A DNA stretch of 64,000 nt from Brienomyrus brachyistius (taxonomy: Eukaryota > Chordata > Actinopteri > Osteoglossiformes > Mormyridae): the NCBI RefSeq assembly GCF_023856365.1, contig NC_064535.1, positions 11,118,363-11,182,362 on the forward strand. The letters are read 5' to 3'. The translations under genes were made by a program, and so were the position numbers. Each line of letters starts with the position of its first letter. Within the stretch, counting starts at the first letter, position 1. The notes below the pieces were generated by a model. The model was not told the origin of the DNA and did no database searches. It saw nothing but the letters and a program-made list of their open reading frames with translations. Below, in pieces: positions 39,635 to 51,260 of this stretch.

Positions 39635-40825
39635 TATATGGATAAGTATTGGTACACACCTCTCATTCGTTGAAATCCAGTGTTTCATCCAGAACCATTG
39701 CCACTGGTGTTTAAAATCAAGCATCTAGTCATGCAGTCAGGTTTACAAACATTCGTGAAAGAATGGGTTGTTCAGAAGACCTCAGTAAATTCAAGTGCAG
39801 TACTGTCATGGGATGCCACCTTTGCAGTAAGTCAGTTCATGAAATTTCTTCCATGCTATGTATTCCATGGTCAACTGTAAGTGGTATTATTGCAAAGTGG
39901 AAGTGTTTAGGAACAACAGAAACTCACAAAGCCACAAAGAAGCAGACCACATAAGGTAACAGAGCGGGGGTCGCCGATTACTGAGGTGCTTAGTGTGTAA
40001 AAGTTGAAAATGCTCTGTTGACTCAATAACTGCAGAGTTCCAAACTTCATCTGGCATTAACCCCAGCACAGAAACGTGCTGGGAGCTCCATGGAATGGGC
40101 TTCCATGGCTGAGCAGCTGCCTGCAAGCTTCATCTCTATCTGACACTTGGCATTGGTCTAAGAGTGGTGTAAAGCATGTTGCCACTAGACAGCAGTGGAA
40201 ATGTGTTCTGGGGAATGACAAATCATGCTTCTCTGTCTGGCAGTCTGATGGACGAGTCTGTGTGTGACGGATGCCAGGAGAACGTTACCTGCCTGACTGC
40301 ACTGTGCCAACTGCAATGTTTGGTGGAGGAGAATATTGGGTTGTTTTTCTAGGGTTGGGCTCAGCCTCTTAGTTCAAGTGAAGGAAACTCTTAATGCGTC
40401 AGCATAACAAGACACTTTCGACAATTCTATGCTTCTGACTTTGTGGGAACAGTTTGGGGAAGGTCCTTGTCTGTTTCAGCAGAAAATGGACATGGCTGGG
40501 TGAGTTTGGTGTGGAAGAACTTGACTGGCCCACACAGAGCCATGACTTCAACCCCAACAAACAACTTTGAGATGAACTAGAACAGAGATTGCGAGCCAGG
40601 CCTTCATGTCCACCATCAGTGCCTGACCTCACAAATGCTCTTATGGATGAATTTCCTACAGACACACTCCAAAATATTGTAGAAATCCTTCCCAGAAGAG
40701 TGGCAGCTGTTATAGCTGCAAAGTGGGGGCCAACTCCATATTGATGCCTGTGGATTTAGAATGGGGTGTCATAGAAGTTCCTGTAGGTGTAATGGCCAAG
40801 TGTCCCAATACTTTTGTTCATATAG
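39635..40825 (+). pseudogene. Inactive Tc1-like element with transposase pseudogene
   Basis: The ends are inverted repeats: TATATGGATAAGTATTGGTA at the left pairs with the complement of the CCAATACTTTTGTTCATATA end at about 40804-40823. The interior matches the fish Tc1 transposase gene in order: the N-terminal helix-turn-helix part at about 39724-39960 (GGATGCCACCTTTGCAGTAA, TCAACTGTAAGTGGTATTAT), the catalytic part with an aspartate codon at 40217-40219 inside a damaged WSDES-type motif (here GNDKS), SVWQSDGRV at about 40233-40259, then a TGA at 40265-40267. The C-terminal part continues to GTTATAGCTGCAAAG at about 40709. Multiple stops, frameshifts and deletions make it inactive. It is about 1.2 kb, where such elements usually measure about 1.5 kb. 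Confidence 0.9.
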
Positions 40826-41220
40826 GGTATATTATACTCATACATCGTTTTGTTAAAGGAACACAAGGAATCTAATTTTTTAGGTACTACATGCTGCTTT
40901 CTACTTGCGTTCCCACAGCTTGTCTGTAATGGTCTTTATCTAATGTGCACATTACTCAAAAGCTTATGTAAAAAGGATCATGTTATTTTTAGCAACTGAA
41001 TTCTCATTATTGCGTTTACTGTAATGTTAATTATTTGGCTGCTTTTATATACTGAATGTATTCATTTATCTAAGAAAAAAAAAACAGTCAGAATTCTGGG
41101 TGCAATTTAATTGCACACTAACATTTGTAAGTCTTTGACATGAAATAACATAATGAATGAGCTGGCCAGAAAATTAAAGAGCTAGTTCCAATGTTTTTAC
41201 CATTACTTTGATCTGTGCGT

Positions 41221-41221
<1 letters not shown>

Positions 41222-41285
<64 letters not shown>
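41222..41285. repeat. (CA)n microsatellite, about 32 units
   Basis: A 64-bp uninterrupted CA run that passes into a short TA run. Such pure long CA tracts are usually length-polymorphic. Confidence 0.97.
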
Positions 41286-41291
<6 letters not shown>

Positions 41292-42859
41292 GATCTGCTT
41301 TGAAATTATAGGGCTTTCAGTTTTGGGTTTTTTAAATCATGCAGCAATAGCGTACTATTATAACTAGTTTTCAGAACACCTATGACTGATCTCCACTGAT
41401 AATTAGAAAGTTAGAGGCAAGTGATGATACGCTCTGCTTCATATATGTCGTATTTTGGAGCTGGGAATGATGTCACACCCAAGTTAACTGCATTCCAATA
41501 CAACTGTCTAGATTGGCCATTAGCAATACCATTCATTCTTAGCCATTGTTATGCACCATGCTGTATTTCGCAAATACAAACACTGTAGCAATGTCCATAG
41601 ATAGAGATTGGACAGTACTGTGTATATGACCAGTTTTTTGAGGCACAAGTAATATAGAAATGCAGTACGAACAGTTACTACAGTTTTTTATTGTTGATGA
41701 AGGGCACAGTGATCTTGAATTCTGAGGTAGGGTTTGCAGAGGTTCCTGCGACTCTCTGAGGTAATGACGACAGGGGGCGTTCCAGTGGAAATTTCCAACC
41801 AGGAGTCCAGACATTCTGACTTCTCTTTTTAAATATCCATCCACTGTTTTTTTTTTAATTATTATATTACTCTTGTGTAGTTCTGAAGAAAATGGTAAAG
41901 ATTGGCTTAGAATTAATTGAATATAGATGTCTTCCATGAAAGTGATGTGCAGAAATGGAGGATGTTATATAGAAAAAGATAAGACGATCTGGTGTGATCC
42001 ATCTCTTAATTTTAGAATCGTTCTGCTGAATCAGATATCTGCAGGATTCTGCTGAGAGAAGTACGCAAGTATTTATTCTTCTTGAGTTTTTGAGGACTTT
42101 TTGAGTTGAGCTCATTTGACCTTTCTCCTTCTCTTCTGAGGATAATTACATAACATATTCTGGCCTGTAATGATCAGGTTTGAAAACACATCAATCGAAA
42201 GTATACCTCCAGGAAGAATGCTCGAGGACGTCTCTTATTAGCAAGTTAAGATGGTTCATTGACGTGTGGCTAACAGCCTGAGATCGGCTTGTTTCCAGTG
42301 TCCTTGTGTATTTAAATGGGGCCAGGATAAAGCTTGTCAGCAGAGGTGTGGAAGAGAGAGCTTTGAAAGATCATTTGTTTTGATACCGTGTGGTGTAGTG
42401 TTTTGAGTATCATGTATTGTTTACCATAGATACCAATGCCAAGTTAGGTGTTCCTGATCCAGAAATGTCAGTGTTACATCTTAGTGTTCTGAATCAGTTT
42501 TTCTAGTATCCCTGCTGATTGTTTTTCAGTAACAAGAATGAAAACATTGTGTTCTTAACCGAATCTGCATTTTTAATCGTATATACGGAAAACATATTTC
42601 ACATGAAAACAGTTGTATTTCAAAGTGTCATCTATTGTACAAAGTTCTTCCCTATTTAGTAACACGCAGGATCAGCCAAGGATGTGTACAGTGAGGATTT
42701 AACACAAGACACTCTTGAAAGTAACTCCGCAGTTGAACAATGGTGTTTCATGTGACAGTTGACGTAAAGCAATGCATTGAGGATATTGATATTTACATAT
42801 TTCACTTTAGGCTCAGCTTTGATACTGAGTGAAGTTAGACGCCGTGTGGTGTGAATAAC

Positions 42860-43180
42860 ATTGTCCTTGCGGAGCGGATTTTCCGTGGTGTGTATGGGGG
42901 CATGTTTTATAAACAGGCTGGCATTGGGCAGAGATCATCCCACTGGAAAAGAAACTCAATGGCCAAGCCTAGAGAAACAGCCATGTTTAGTGTAGGTTCT
43001 ACTGCTTTCCCGTCTGCATGACGGATGATTGTATTTGGCACTTGTCCTTATATAGCCTTGTAAACAGAGGCCAGGCAGAGCAATGTGGTGGTTCCTACCA
43101 GCACCCATACAATAAAGACTGAGGCCTTTATTTGTCCAGAAGGATTGGGGCTTCTGTGGTATAACCTCTTTCAAACATAT
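42860..43180. promoter_or_regulatory. Candidate conserved non-coding block in intron 1
   Basis: Repeat-free, complex sequence with AGAGAAACAGCCATGTTTAG and CTTATATAGCCTTGTAAACA. It stands out from AT-rich surroundings. No alignment was possible, so the call rests on texture only. Confidence 0.2.
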
Positions 43181-43450
43181 TTATACCTGTTTATTCACTT
43201 GCATGTTTTTCTCGTTCTGGAATGATTCCGGTCGCACCGTTGAGCATCTGATCCAATCCTGCATTGTGCAGACAGCTGTAACCTCTCTGGACAGAGTCCC
43301 TCACAGTACAGCAGCTGAGAGTTGTCCTTAAATGGCAGATCACCTTGCAGACTGTGTCTCGTTGTATCCACAGCTGAATGTGGTGAACTGCCGCCATTGC
43401 ATTTTTAAATAAAAATAAAAGACGAGAGAGACACGGACTTTTCCAGAAAA

Positions 43451-43492
43451 TATACTGGCATTGTATACTGGCATTGTATACTGGCATTGTAT
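43451..43492. repeat. 13-bp tandem repeat, three copies
   Basis: TATACTGGCATTG is repeated exactly three times and followed by TAT. It lies about 520 bp before exon 2. Confidence 0.95.
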
Positions 43493-43689
43493 TTACGATA
43501 AGGACTTGAAAACTTCAAACGTTTAGGGTATTGATCCAAATTAATGCCACAAATATGTACAATTCTTAATCAGTATTAATCTGTAAATGTAAATCATTAT
43601 GTTTGGTTGATGTTTGTACTGTGAAAATAATTGTGCTTCAGGGTTTGTGATATTCTTAAACAGCAATAAAATATACATCCAATCCAAGC

Positions 43690-43790
43690 TGTTCCACAGC
43701 TCTGGAAAAGCCTCAAGAAGCCATGCAGCCCTGAACAGGATAAGCTGTTGGAAGATGATGGATGGATGGATGGATGGAAGGATGGATGGA
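43690..43790 (+). mobile_element. SINE tail relic expanded to GATG microsatellite
   Basis: CATGCAGCCCTGAACAGGAT followed by AAGCTGTTGGAAGATGATGG is a relic of the distal SINE body. Its GGATGG tail has expanded to about nine GATG-type units at 43754-43790. Confidence 0.6.
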
Positions 43791-44013
43791 ATAAAATAAT
43801 AAAGTTGTATAAAGGATCTCAGTCATGAAGCTATGAGGACCCACCATCTAAACTTTGGGGCGATCAGTGTAATATGACTGGGAGGATGTGATGATGATTC
43901 GGCTTGAAGATCGTATCTGACTTGAATATAAAGCTTCTTAAAATCTGATCTTGAAGCACTGATTTTTCAGAAAAATTCAGTCATTCATGCATCTTCTTTC
44001 ATTTGTTTTTCAG

Positions 44014-44055
44014 CCAGAAAACCTACAGAAGACATGGCTGCGAGAGTTTTACCAG
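44014..44055 (+). CDS. inpp5a: inpp5a exon 2 (42-nt microexon, residues 26-39)
   Basis: Encodes PENLQKTWLREFYQ, 14 residues that continue exon 1 without a gap in the vertebrate INPP5A alignment (from memory, human differs at one residue, Asn for Thr). It is preceded by a strong pyrimidine tract with CAG and followed by GTAATT. Both boundaries are phase 0, so skipping this exon would delete 14 residues without a frameshift. This is the linker between the first catalytic strand and the helix before the metal-binding glutamate. Confidence 0.95.
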
Positions 44056-44205
44056 GTAATTTTGCATGATGTGGCTGAGTAGAAGGATTTCGACCGTCTT
44101 TGCATTCAGTTACTTAGGCAGCAGTTTTATCCAAATTATCGGAAATGTTCAGTTTTTTGCCCCTTGTACACCTGGCAGTTTCCATTGAGCAGGAGGGCGG
44201 AAGCA

Positions 44206-44540
44206 TGCTTAAGTGTACATTTATATTTGGCTTTTTAGCAGACACTTTTATCCAAAGCAACATACAAGTGAGACGAACAGTGTATTACAAGCATATACCT
44301 GTCAAAGAGTCAACTAGGCATAGGAGCAATTAGGCTTAGGTTAGGTTTCCCCATTGAATGTCCAAACTAGTGTGAGCAGTACTGGAGATAGAGCTAATCA
44401 GCACCTTTTCAAACACAGCAAGAACATAACAAGACAACTGTTCAAATCAACCACAAAGTGCAATATTAAGAGCATTCAGGGACCAGAAGAGATCAAGGGT
44501 CTCAAGGGTATTATATCAGAGGTCCTTTTGCCTCGTGGTG
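44206..44540 (+). mobile_element. Dispersed teleost repeat (GCAGACACTTTTATCC family)
   Basis: The block TTTTTAGCAGACACTTTTAT then CCAAAGCAACATACAAGTGA is a very common fish repeat signature, followed by ATTACAAGCATATACCTGTC. The copy is diverged and its ends are not defined. Confidence 0.6.
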
Positions 44541-45394
44541 ACCAGTGAATTTTTTAAAAACTTTTCATTCTGTTCACTTTGCTTCTAACATCAGTAAACT
44601 TCACCAACACCCACAACATGTCCTTGAGTCCTGTGCCACATGACATTGATAAAATGGCTGTTTTGTTCTTACTTCCTTCAGTACTCTCATAACACTGCGT
44701 TTTTTTTTTTTTTTTCATTAAATGACTGTGTGATGGAAAAAAGTTGATCTCTTACCTTTTATCTTGATGGTAACATCAAACAGACCACAGCATTTTCCAC
44801 TCTGTGATAACAAGAATGTACTTCCTTAGCAGTTGCATACCGCTGTAAAGATGTGCTACGGCAAAGCTGCTCTTTCTCTTTTTTTTGTACATTGTAATAT
44901 GTAGAGATGTCATAGAGAGACACGGCGGCTAAAGAGAAATAGAGAAACTAATTCAGCATTGCAGTATCTAGGTATTTAAGCGCAAGAAAGTGTTTTATGT
45001 GTATGATCTGGAATGCAAGTTATAAAATCCAAAGTAGTAAAAATGCTTTTGCATCAAAGTGAAAGTAAACTTTTTTGTACTGATTTGTATGGTTGTATAG
45101 TTAAGTCTTATGGTTGTCTTGGATGTAAATGTATTCAGCTGTGTACTGAAATTTGTTGGATTTAGAGGCCCGTCTTTAAAGTATAAAAACGTTGTACACG
45201 TGCTGTAGATGAATAGAGCAAAGAAAGCCTATATTCTGAATTTTCATGATGAATTTTGAGTTGGCTACAAGCTCATTTTACTGCCTGGCTACATGCTTGG
45301 TTGGGAGCAAACAAATTTCAACCTATAGGGTTTAAATCCATAATTTAGACACCGTGGCTACATGTCTGGAGCAAAACATGGTATTTTCTGCACT

Positions 45395-45570
45395 ATTGTA
45401 TACCCCACATTTGCCCTACTTGTACCTCACAGTGTCAGCACCATATTACCACAGCACAAAGTGTTTTCAGAATTATTTGGTCCATGAAAGTAAGGATCAG
45501 AGAACAGGAACAGTTGGGGTTAATGATCTGAACCAGCAGCCTTCCTGTCACTGAGAGACCTGACCCCCAG
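45395..45570 (+). mobile_element. Old dispersed repeat (GGAGCAATT...CACAGAGCCACA family)
   Basis: GGAACAGTTGGGGTTAATGA, TCTGAACCAGCAGCCTTCCT and CCCCCAGAGCCACAG match the ordered blocks of the other copies. Head absent. Confidence 0.5.
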
Positions 45571-45867
45571 AGCCACAGCTACTATAATATATAGCATAAA
45601 TGCTTGAAATGTTAATTTAGATTTTTAAACAATAGTTTAACTTAGTATTCAGGCATCTAATGAAATGGTTATTGTTCCAGAGTTCTATTTCCACATATTT
45701 GCCAGTGTGAAATGTATGAGCCGTTTAGGTTGTGGAAGAACATTAAGTAATTACTTGTTGTGTAGTGCATGAAATTAAATATGCTTTCTCTTTGGTGCAG
45801 ATGATAAACATTCAATGTTTTCGTTTTGCGGCAAAGTCTTATTTATGGACTTTACAAATCTATTATA

Positions 45868-46080
45868 CTATATATATATATATGTATATATGTGTATATA
45901 TGTATATATGTATATATATGTATATATGTGTATATATGTATATATGTGTATATATGTGTATATATATGTATATGTATATATGTATATATATGTATATATG
46001 TGTATGTATATATGTGTATATATATATGTGTATATATATATGTATATATATATGTATATATATATATATGTATGTATGAT
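45868..46080. repeat. TA/TATG compound microsatellite
   Basis: About 210 bp of TATATG, TGTATA and TATGTA units, of the same type as the 1.1 kb block in intron 1 but with one strand orientation only. Six-frame Tyr/Ile-rich reading frames here are artefacts. Confidence 0.95.
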
Positions 46081-47068
46081 GTACATACACACATACAGCT
46101 GAATGTACGGAAGCCATCCATATTTGTTCTATATACAATATTTTTATTTAGTCTTGAGCTGAAGTTTTAGTGAATGTTTCGTTCTGTTCTGAATTAGGTA
46201 TTCCATATTTGTCATTTCACCAGTATCATTTCTGTTGATTATCACCTGTTCTTCAGTACAGTTGGAATGATCTAATAAAATGTGTAAGAAGTGCTTCCTG
46301 TGAAGAAAAAGAAAGTTGTTTGATGGGCTTTTGCATGGTTTGCAGAAGTATCCTGCAGACCTCACTCTTAGTGAGCATTATTTTCTAAGCTTTGTGAATG
46401 TGATCACATTTAATTGCTTTAAACTGCTGGTCAACATACTGACTTACTGAACAGTCTGAGATTTGCCTCAGATTGCTGCCTCAGGAAATGGTTACGAGTA
46501 TTTAAAATTTGGAATGTAATACTATATGAAAAAAATGCACATGTGAAAGTTTCTGTAGAAGTGTCACATGAGTGCAACATAGAAAGGCTGTGTTTCCTTT
46601 CCAGTATGTTGGAGTGAATTGTAGTGTGCTGGTGGGAATCGCGTGTTAGCATTAGTATCAAATGCTCAGGCAGAGATCCAGGAAAATGAACGCAGCCTAC
46701 CTGCAGAGCTGAGTCCTGAAACATTGTATCCAAAAGGCATACTAATACCCACAAACGCCTTACAAAAAAATGTCTTAACACGATACAGCCTCTCATTTTG
46801 TGTTGTTGTAGATCAGCATTAACACAACATACAGTACAGTGCAGACAGTCTCCCTATCAGAACAGTTTTTAGGTCGGTTTCCATACGACATCCTCTGGGT
46901 GCCATTTTAGGCAAGGTAAAAACAAAATGAAAAGTCAAATGTGAATGTATTAGGAATAAACTTGGAATTAATGAATTGATCATTTTAAAAAGTTTTATAT
47001 TGATAAATATTTGGAAAAAGCATGATATCTTTGTTTTCTACTCTATGTGCCATTTTGATGCCCTATCT

Positions 47069-47200
47069 CAGTGTTCCCCAGACCAGTCTCGGGGACTCCC
47101 CCACGGGTCACGTTTTTGCTTTCCTAATTCCCTGGGAGTTGGGAGACTTGGGAAATGTGGACTGTCTGGGGTTCCCCAAGGACTGGTTTGAGAAACACTC
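47069..47200. mobile_element. Short hAT-like MITE (CAGTGTT ends)
   Basis: The left end CAGTGTTCCCCAGACCAGTC and right end GGACTGGTTTGAGAAACACT are imperfect inverted repeats. The element is 132 bp. Flanking octamers CCCTATCT (47061-47068) and CCCTGTAT (47201-47208) match at 6 of 8 positions, consistent with an aged 8-bp hAT target duplication. A partial relative may lie at 57480-57632. Confidence 0.7.
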
Positions 47201-48167
47201 CCCTGTATGATATTGACAGTTTAATACCAAATTATTTGCCGTGCAGAGGGAAATTTACACCAGGAAGCACTTTCAAAGCCTTCATTTTCAGTCTGCTTGT
47301 AACAGGAAAAACATTGTGTACCTCCATGGAATGTTCTTTTTTTTGTCATGCTGCATTCTCAAATACAATAGGTGCATTAATCTGGAAAGAATTTAAATCA
47401 TGAATGCATTTTAAGTATCTTTAATTGCCTACATAGAATTAGGTACCAAAAGGTTCCTTTTCAGATCGTTTAAATAAATCTAGAGGGACTTTATTGGCCA
47501 TGGCAACTTTTACAAAGAGATTCAATAAGGTCGGAGCAATGTGTGGTCAAACAGTGGCTTAATGGATCTGGATGAATGAGGTTTATGGTTATTTTTCGCC
47601 CTATATTGAGTTTCAGTACCTGGACTGACCAGCAGTGACTATCCTATAAAGGAAATGTAGTTGCTTAACTATTTAATATTGAAACTTTATACCTTCTGCT
47701 GATGGACAGGCATCCCATTCAGGATGCTCCTTGCCCTGTACTGCCTCGGCCTGGTCTCAGACCTCAGACCCTACTTTTGGACAAGTGGTTAGGGAAAATA
47801 GATGGATTACCTCCAAGAGTAAAATTCCCATCCTTTCAGAATTAATTAACCAAATAACCATTTGCTCATTTAACCAAATTACAGAATGCATTTCTTTTCT
47901 TAATTGTGTGATTAGCAATGATTGTTCCTCAAAGGTGTCAGGTGTACTTCTTATGTGGTTAATACACCATGTGTCCCTGTCAAACTAGCTGTTAGCCGTC
48001 TTTGGAGTCTTTCAGAAATCGGGTGATTATTCTTTTGTTCCCACTTTGTTTCGCAGTTTATGAAGACGTTTAATTATGTACAGTGGCTTCAGGAAAAATT
48101 CAGGCCCCTATGTTTTCCAGACTTTGTTGTGTTGTGGACATTGAAAATATATTGAATATATTCTTTC

Positions 48168-48530
48168 GGTAATGCTTCACGTTAACTGCACCTTCATGGT
48201 GCCTTTATAATGCATTCATAGAACATTCAGTGCCCCTACATAATGCATTTATAAGAAGCATGCAAGTATACCTTAACATCCTAACATACCTTAACAGCCT
48301 TAATATACACTAAAAACAAACATTACATAATAATAACAAACATTTTCATAATTTAATCTGATAATGTTTGTTATTAATGTATATTAAAGCCGTTGAGGCA
48401 TTTTAGGATGTTACTGTATAGATACATGCTGACTATGAGTGGTCTATGAATGTATTATGACAGTGCACTGAATGTTCTGTTAATGCGTAATGAATGCTTT
48501 ATGAAGGTGCGGTTAATGTAAGGTGTTACC
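48168..48530. mobile_element. 363-bp foldback MITE with exact 8-bp target duplication
   Basis: The element is palindromic along most of its length. The terminal 30 bp of each side match at 24 of 30 positions, and all six differences are transitions. The ends read GGTAATGCTTCAC and GTAAGGTGTTACC. Inner arms also pair, for example CCTTAACATCCTAA near 48281 with TTAGGATGTTA near 48401, leaving a loop near 48335-48355. Exact octamers ATTCTTTC flank it at 48160-48167 and 48531-48538. The 8-bp duplication points to hAT-like or P-like mobilisation. No coding capacity. Confidence 0.88.
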
Positions 48531-50899
48531 ATTCTTTCTCATGATTAGTGGACAAACCATACAATTCAGGATATGCAAAATGAAGTATAATATAGCAGAA
48601 TCTGTCCTGGTTTTCTGAAATGTCCTGAAGCCAGCTAACTTGTTAATCTGTGGCAAGGTGCAGACGTGTGCCTCTTGTGCCACAAAGGAGTCAGTGAAGC
48701 AGATGCTAAGCTACTGCATGATGTTGCTGCTGTTAAGATGAACATCTTCTCAGTGTTATTCCTAAAGGCAACAAGGAGATCATAGGGAGCAAGATTATTC
48801 AGCCTAATGCTGATGTCCTTCATATATCAAGGCCCTGGGGAATGCAAAGAATCAAAGTTCCTCCAAGCACCATAAAGACGCGGCTAAAATTGTACATCAT
48901 CCTCATCTCCCAAAGAAGAAAACACTCGGTGTTGCCAGATCTGTCAGCCCCCTGAGAGTAAAGCTTGAAGGAGGTACTCGAAAGGAGCATAATGAACTGC
49001 AAGGGACTAATATTCAAGTGTGGGAAGGAGAGCAAAACAGAAAACATGCTTTCAGAAGTGGGTAGCTGAAGATTTGCAAGACAATCTGTGAGGCCTTCGA
49101 GTGCTTGACATCGCTAGATCAAACGATGCCGTCAGTAACATCTGGCAGCAGATGAAGTCTCAAGATGGCTGCATCAGATTTTTTTTGGGATACCACAGAG
49201 CCACAGACCCAAACCTAATCACGGTGTCAAACCTTATTAACCTATTAACTAATCCCTCCAAGTTGCTTTGAAAGATGCACATAATGACTAATAAATATTT
49301 ATTAGTGCGGCAATTAAAATATTGATGAATATGTATCAATGCCATCAAAAGCATCAGAAGTATTGATTCTATCATGTATAAAACGGGTTTTCATAGTATC
49401 GATTCTAAAGCCTACTCTTCCAGTTCACCTTGAGCACTGAGGCTTTTAGATGACCAAAGCGGATGCTCGTTCTGGGTTACGCCGAGAGCATGGCTATCTC
49501 CGTGAATGCCAGAGATGTCCGATCGCCTGAACGAAATGTTCTTTTGTACCAGTTCTTTTCAGTGAACAGATGAAACCAGTTTTCAAATCTAAAGGAATCA
49601 AAATTTTTGTACATCCACACATTGCACAGATCATTGTCTTAGATTCTAAAAAATACTAAAAATATTTTAACTTATCATATAAAGCCTTGCTTACTCGCAT
49701 TTGGTTTTTGTAGACTCTATCTGTAGCCATGTTGCGTTCAGTGCCCGGTACTGATACCCAGACATAGTGATCCATTGTTTAGGTCCTAAGACGGATATAA
49801 TGTTTCAATTTAAGCATTAAAAAAAAACTGATTCATAAACAAATTTAAGAAATATTTTGTTTATGAGGACTGTCAGTAGAGAAACTATGAGAGCTAAACC
49901 ACTGATGTATTTTAAAGTTTCATTATATAAGTCGGAAGCCTTGCTAAGCTCCATGGCCTGTTTTAGAAACATTTTCTTACATGCGTTTGTGCTAGTGCAA
50001 AGTTTTAATATAAACAGTGGTCAGGAAGGCATGGTGGAGAAGTCATCTGGACTGCTGCTGAAATGGGGGGGCTCGGTGGTGTGTTTGCGTCATTCGATAA
50101 AGGAATGTTCAAAACAAATAAGTGAGGCAATATGAGAGTGATCAACCATGCTGTGTGCATAGCGACTGCCATTCCCTGGAAGCACAGGTGGGATAGGTGC
50201 ATCAAACAAAGTCGTTATAGCTCTTCAGAACCAAAAGGCTTCACTGTAACTGCCAGCCTTATAGAAGTGAAAAGTTATCTTAAATATTTATTGTATTAAT
50301 AATTTATCATATTTGTCGTATTAGATTTTGGAAATACCAAATGTCTTATAATCCTTCTTTGCATTTTGCTCCCCCCTCCATTGTTTAAGGGGGGTTTGTT
50401 ATGCTTGAAGTCGAAGAAGGTAATTAAATAGGGGATGGATTTCAGTGTGATGAAAGACAAAAAGAAGCTGCTTAGAATGAATAATTGTTTTGTGAAGTCT
50501 CACAGTCTGGAATTTAACTACTAGTTTGTAAAAATACAGAGGAAGCCACCACATAATCACCAGGCACTATTTAGATTAAGTAGCTTGCCCTTTAAAGTCC
50601 GTAAAACAAATAACTGAACTCAAGTAAAACATACACACCTTTTTTCTTGCGTAAAATAAATATGCGATTTACTGATACCGTGATGGAAGAAGGAACTGCA
50701 CACAGACACTTGCTCACGCACTGCTGCGTTAATCAGAGTAACCTCCCAGAATGAGACCTTTTTAGTCCCGAGTGACAGGGTGAGGAATTGTCTAACACTG
50801 AAATGTTCTTTTGGCTAGTCTTGGGTCATACAGCTAAGTAACAAGCCACGGGTTGATGGAAAATCCATAGGGTTATTGCTGTACATTAGTTTTATTCGA

Positions 50900-51260
50900 T
50901 TTCACCTTTACCGTAAAATAATATGGGCCTGTGTGTAGAGCAGGCCTCCCAGTTCTGGAATTGTCCCCAGCATAACATCGCCCAAGGGGATTACATATCG
51001 TCCATGACGGTGATCTATGGCCTTTGCCTCTCTCCCCCTCCCCACATCCATTCTGTGACCTGAGTGTGCCTGTGAGTGCTGTAATTCACTTCTCTATGGA
51101 TTTTCTGTTATGAGTTGACACCCTAGAACAGCCTTTGGTCTTCACTTGCAAACAGCCTTAAGTCCAGCAAGGCCGGGAGGGGGGCTGGCCTTATATGCCT
51201 TTATATGGGCTCTCTAATGTGGGAGAGATTTCCGAACAGAAGGTGAGCGTGACGCTGGAA
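50900..51260. promoter_or_regulatory. Candidate conserved non-coding block in intron 2
   Basis: Complex repeat-free sequence about 1.2-1.5 kb before exon 3. It includes two adjacent CArG-like sites, CCTTATATGC and CTTTATATGG near 51190-51211, each one mismatch from the serum-response-factor consensus. The role is inferred from texture only. Confidence 0.22.

Noticed and set aside
45765..46170. Overlapping 75-114 codon frames
   Set aside because: Same cause: a TATG microsatellite read in all frames.
48600..49150. Possible retroposon or coding relic
   Set aside because: The sequence is complex and somewhat exon-like, but no family, frame or boundary could be recognised.
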